A DNA stretch of 64,000 nucleotides from Algoriphagus antarcticus (GTDB lineage: Bacteria > Bacteroidota > Bacteroidia > Cytophagales > Cyclobacteriaceae): assembly GCF_002150685.1 (NCBI RefSeq), contig NZ_MSSW01000023.1, positions 49,183-113,182 of the forward strand, read 5' to 3'. The position numbers and the translations under genes are program-made. Below the pieces are notes generated by a model that made no database searches, was not told where the DNA came from, and worked only from the letters and a program-made list of their open reading frames with translations. The stretch's first letter is position 1, and each line of letters starts with the position of its first letter. Positions 63,078-64,000 of this stretch are shown here, one piece after another.

Positions 63078-63803
63078 TTATAATCTGGTAACGTCCTCTT
63101 TTTTAATATAAGCTCTGTGGTCCTTCCATTCTACTTCATACCAGATATCTTTAGAGGACTTAATTCGCACGCGATGGCCAGGCTCCACCATATCTACCAG
63201 CTCTCCTCCAGCAGTAGGCTTACTGACGATAAAAGTAGGGCTACTAGTGACAAGTCCAGTTCTCGGCCCATTTAGAAAGTTATTAGCAACAAAGATCAAA
63301 ATGATCAATAAAATAGTCGGCCAGAAATTTTGAGTCGTCTCTGATTTTCTTCCACTTATCCAGATAGCCACAATAGAAAGCACAAGAAATACTACCAAAA
63401 CCCCTACAATATAATTCTGATATTCAGTAAGAAATATCATAAACCGCTGCCCGTCGCTCACTTCATATCCTACAAGAGAACTCTGACCCGTTAGACTTTT
63501 AATCTTAGTTATAGCCTGGGGATTGGGATCCAGGTCGTAGTATTTACTCAGGTAAAGTGTAGCTCGTTCGTTATCTCCAATTCCTTCGGCAATGAAAGCC
63601 ATTTTCAGCAACATTGCAGGTGAATAAATCCCGGATTGGTAGTTAGAATCGTAAATTTCCATCGCTTCCTTGTAGCTTCTGGAATTAAACAAAGAATCTG
63701 CGTTTTTTAGCTCAATTACATCTGCTTGACAATGAATACTTTGAAGTGATATCGATAAAAATATCAAAAGTTTTGTGAGAAAGATTGATTTCACGTTTGG
63801 CAT
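63078..63803 (-). CDS. TPR and SH3-domain membrane protein (BatE-like)
   Basis: 241 residues with a signal peptide (LLIFLSISLQSIHCQA). Residues ~30-105 form TPR-like helices (ADSLFNSRSYKEAMEIYDSN; AMLLKMAFIAEGIGDNERAT). Two membrane helices follow (~130-150 and ~163-178), then a bacterial SH3-like domain (~185-241, TAGGELVDMVEPGHRVRIKS; WYEVEWKDHRAYIKKEDV). This architecture is common in Cytophagales, sometimes near Bat aerotolerance genes, which are not seen here. Function unknown. Confidence 0.75.
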   Translation of the reverse strand: MPNVKSIFLTKLLIFLSISLQSIHCQADVIELKNADSLFNSRSYKEAMEIYDSNYQSGIYSPAMLLKMAFIAEGIGDNERATLYLSKYYDLDPNPQAITKIKSLTGQSSLVGYEVSDGQRFMIFLTEYQNYIVGVLVVFLVLSIVAIWISGRKSETTQNFWPTILLIILIFVANNFLNGPRTGLVTSSPTFIVSKPTAGGELVDMVEPGHRVRIKSSKDIWYEVEWKDHRAYIKKEDVTRL

Positions 63804-64000
63804 TTAAAATTTGTCCCCTTATTTTTGCAGTCCAATAACGGCAATGATCTAGCAAAAAGCAAGACTAGGGAGTCAATTTGAAAGGTTTTAAGCTACCATT
63901 TAGTAGTTAAATTTTCTGAAATTTTCAGAGCAATATGATTCTGTAGCTTATCCCGATAACAATCGGGATTGACCGAGAGGTTCTTAGGTTCAAGTCAAAG
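63804..64000. other. Window end, noncoding, with a perfect hairpin
   Basis: No gene is seen. ATCCCGAT-aaca-ATCGGGAT (63950-63969) is a perfect hairpin of a type common in Bacteroidota intergenic DNA. A TATTTTTG near 63820 on the plus strand could be a -7 element for a gene beyond the window. GGTTCAAGTC near the end recalls a tRNA T-loop but no tRNA can be folded. Confidence 0.45.

Noticed and set aside
63940..64000. tRNA at the window end (GGTTCAAGTC)
   Set aside because: No acceptor stem, D-arm or anticodon arm could be placed around the T-loop-like sequence; the hairpin at 63950 is an ordinary palindrome.

Overview
The window looks like a chromosomal segment from a Bacteroidota bacterium of the order Cytophagales, most like Cyclobacteriaceae/Algoriphagus. 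This is inferred from gene content and style, not from a database match. The signs are a base composition of about 40% G+C, TAnnTTTG-type promoter elements, many Bacteroidota-style lipoproteins, a PafA-type phosphatase, split methylmalonyl-CoA mutase subunits, an RskA-like anti-sigma factor with its ECF sigma factor, and a GMC oxidoreductase/DUF1080 sugar cluster. No tRNA, rRNA, CRISPR array, prophage or intact insertion sequence was found.

Layout. 1-7 kb: end of an MscS channel gene, cold-shock protein, SixA-like phosphatase, a triplicated ~210-bp repeat ending inside an SDR gene, then hslU and lon. 7-17 kb: a lipoprotein/outer-membrane protein pair, the dxr-rseP pair, an HtrA protease, an orphan HEPN-like protein and dnaA. 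17-30 kb: mutA-mutB, a RES/Xre toxin-antitoxin pair, a secreted AGE epimerase, a DUF389 membrane protein with a lipid-kinase-like N-terminus, a Dph6-like ATPase, an M28 peptidase and an amidohydrolase. 30-40 kb: an AAA/DUF4143 ATPase behind tandem repeats, a MarR / ferredoxin reductase / [2Fe-2S] ferredoxin group, rarA, a decayed RelE/ParE toxin beside an intact antitoxin, a DUF2721-GDPD-threonine aldolase operon, and an ECF sigma/anti-sigma pair. 40-53 kb: lpdA, fabG, pruA, a HAD hydrolase/ArsR pair, a decayed GxxExxY gene bounded by inverted repeats, a secreted aminopeptidase P, PafA, HmgA and CsbD. 53-63 kb: a GH16 glucanase, then two divergent operons: transporter, TIM-barrel protein, GMC dehydrogenase and small subunit on the minus strand; Gfo/Idh oxidoreductase, sugar isomerase-like protein, cytochrome c and DUF1080 hydrolase on the plus strand.

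The 54.7-62.9 kb divergon is the most coherent system. Its parts fit an oxidative glycoside pathway: a Tat-exported GMC dehydrogenase oxidises a sugar hydroxyl (plausibly C3), a lipoprotein cytochrome c takes the electrons, a DUF1080 lipoprotein cleaves the keto-glycoside, and TIM-barrel and Gfo/Idh enzymes recycle the keto-sugar. The substrate and the C3 position are inference.

The second theme is genome decay and small repeats. Two accessory genes (GxxExxY and a RelE/ParE-type toxin) each carry two in-frame stop codons with no frameshift. A GIY-YIG C-terminal fragment survives at 63 kb. Several intergenic regions hold related palindromic or tandem repeats, and in two cases (SDR and HAD) the repeats copied the 3' end of the neighbouring gene.
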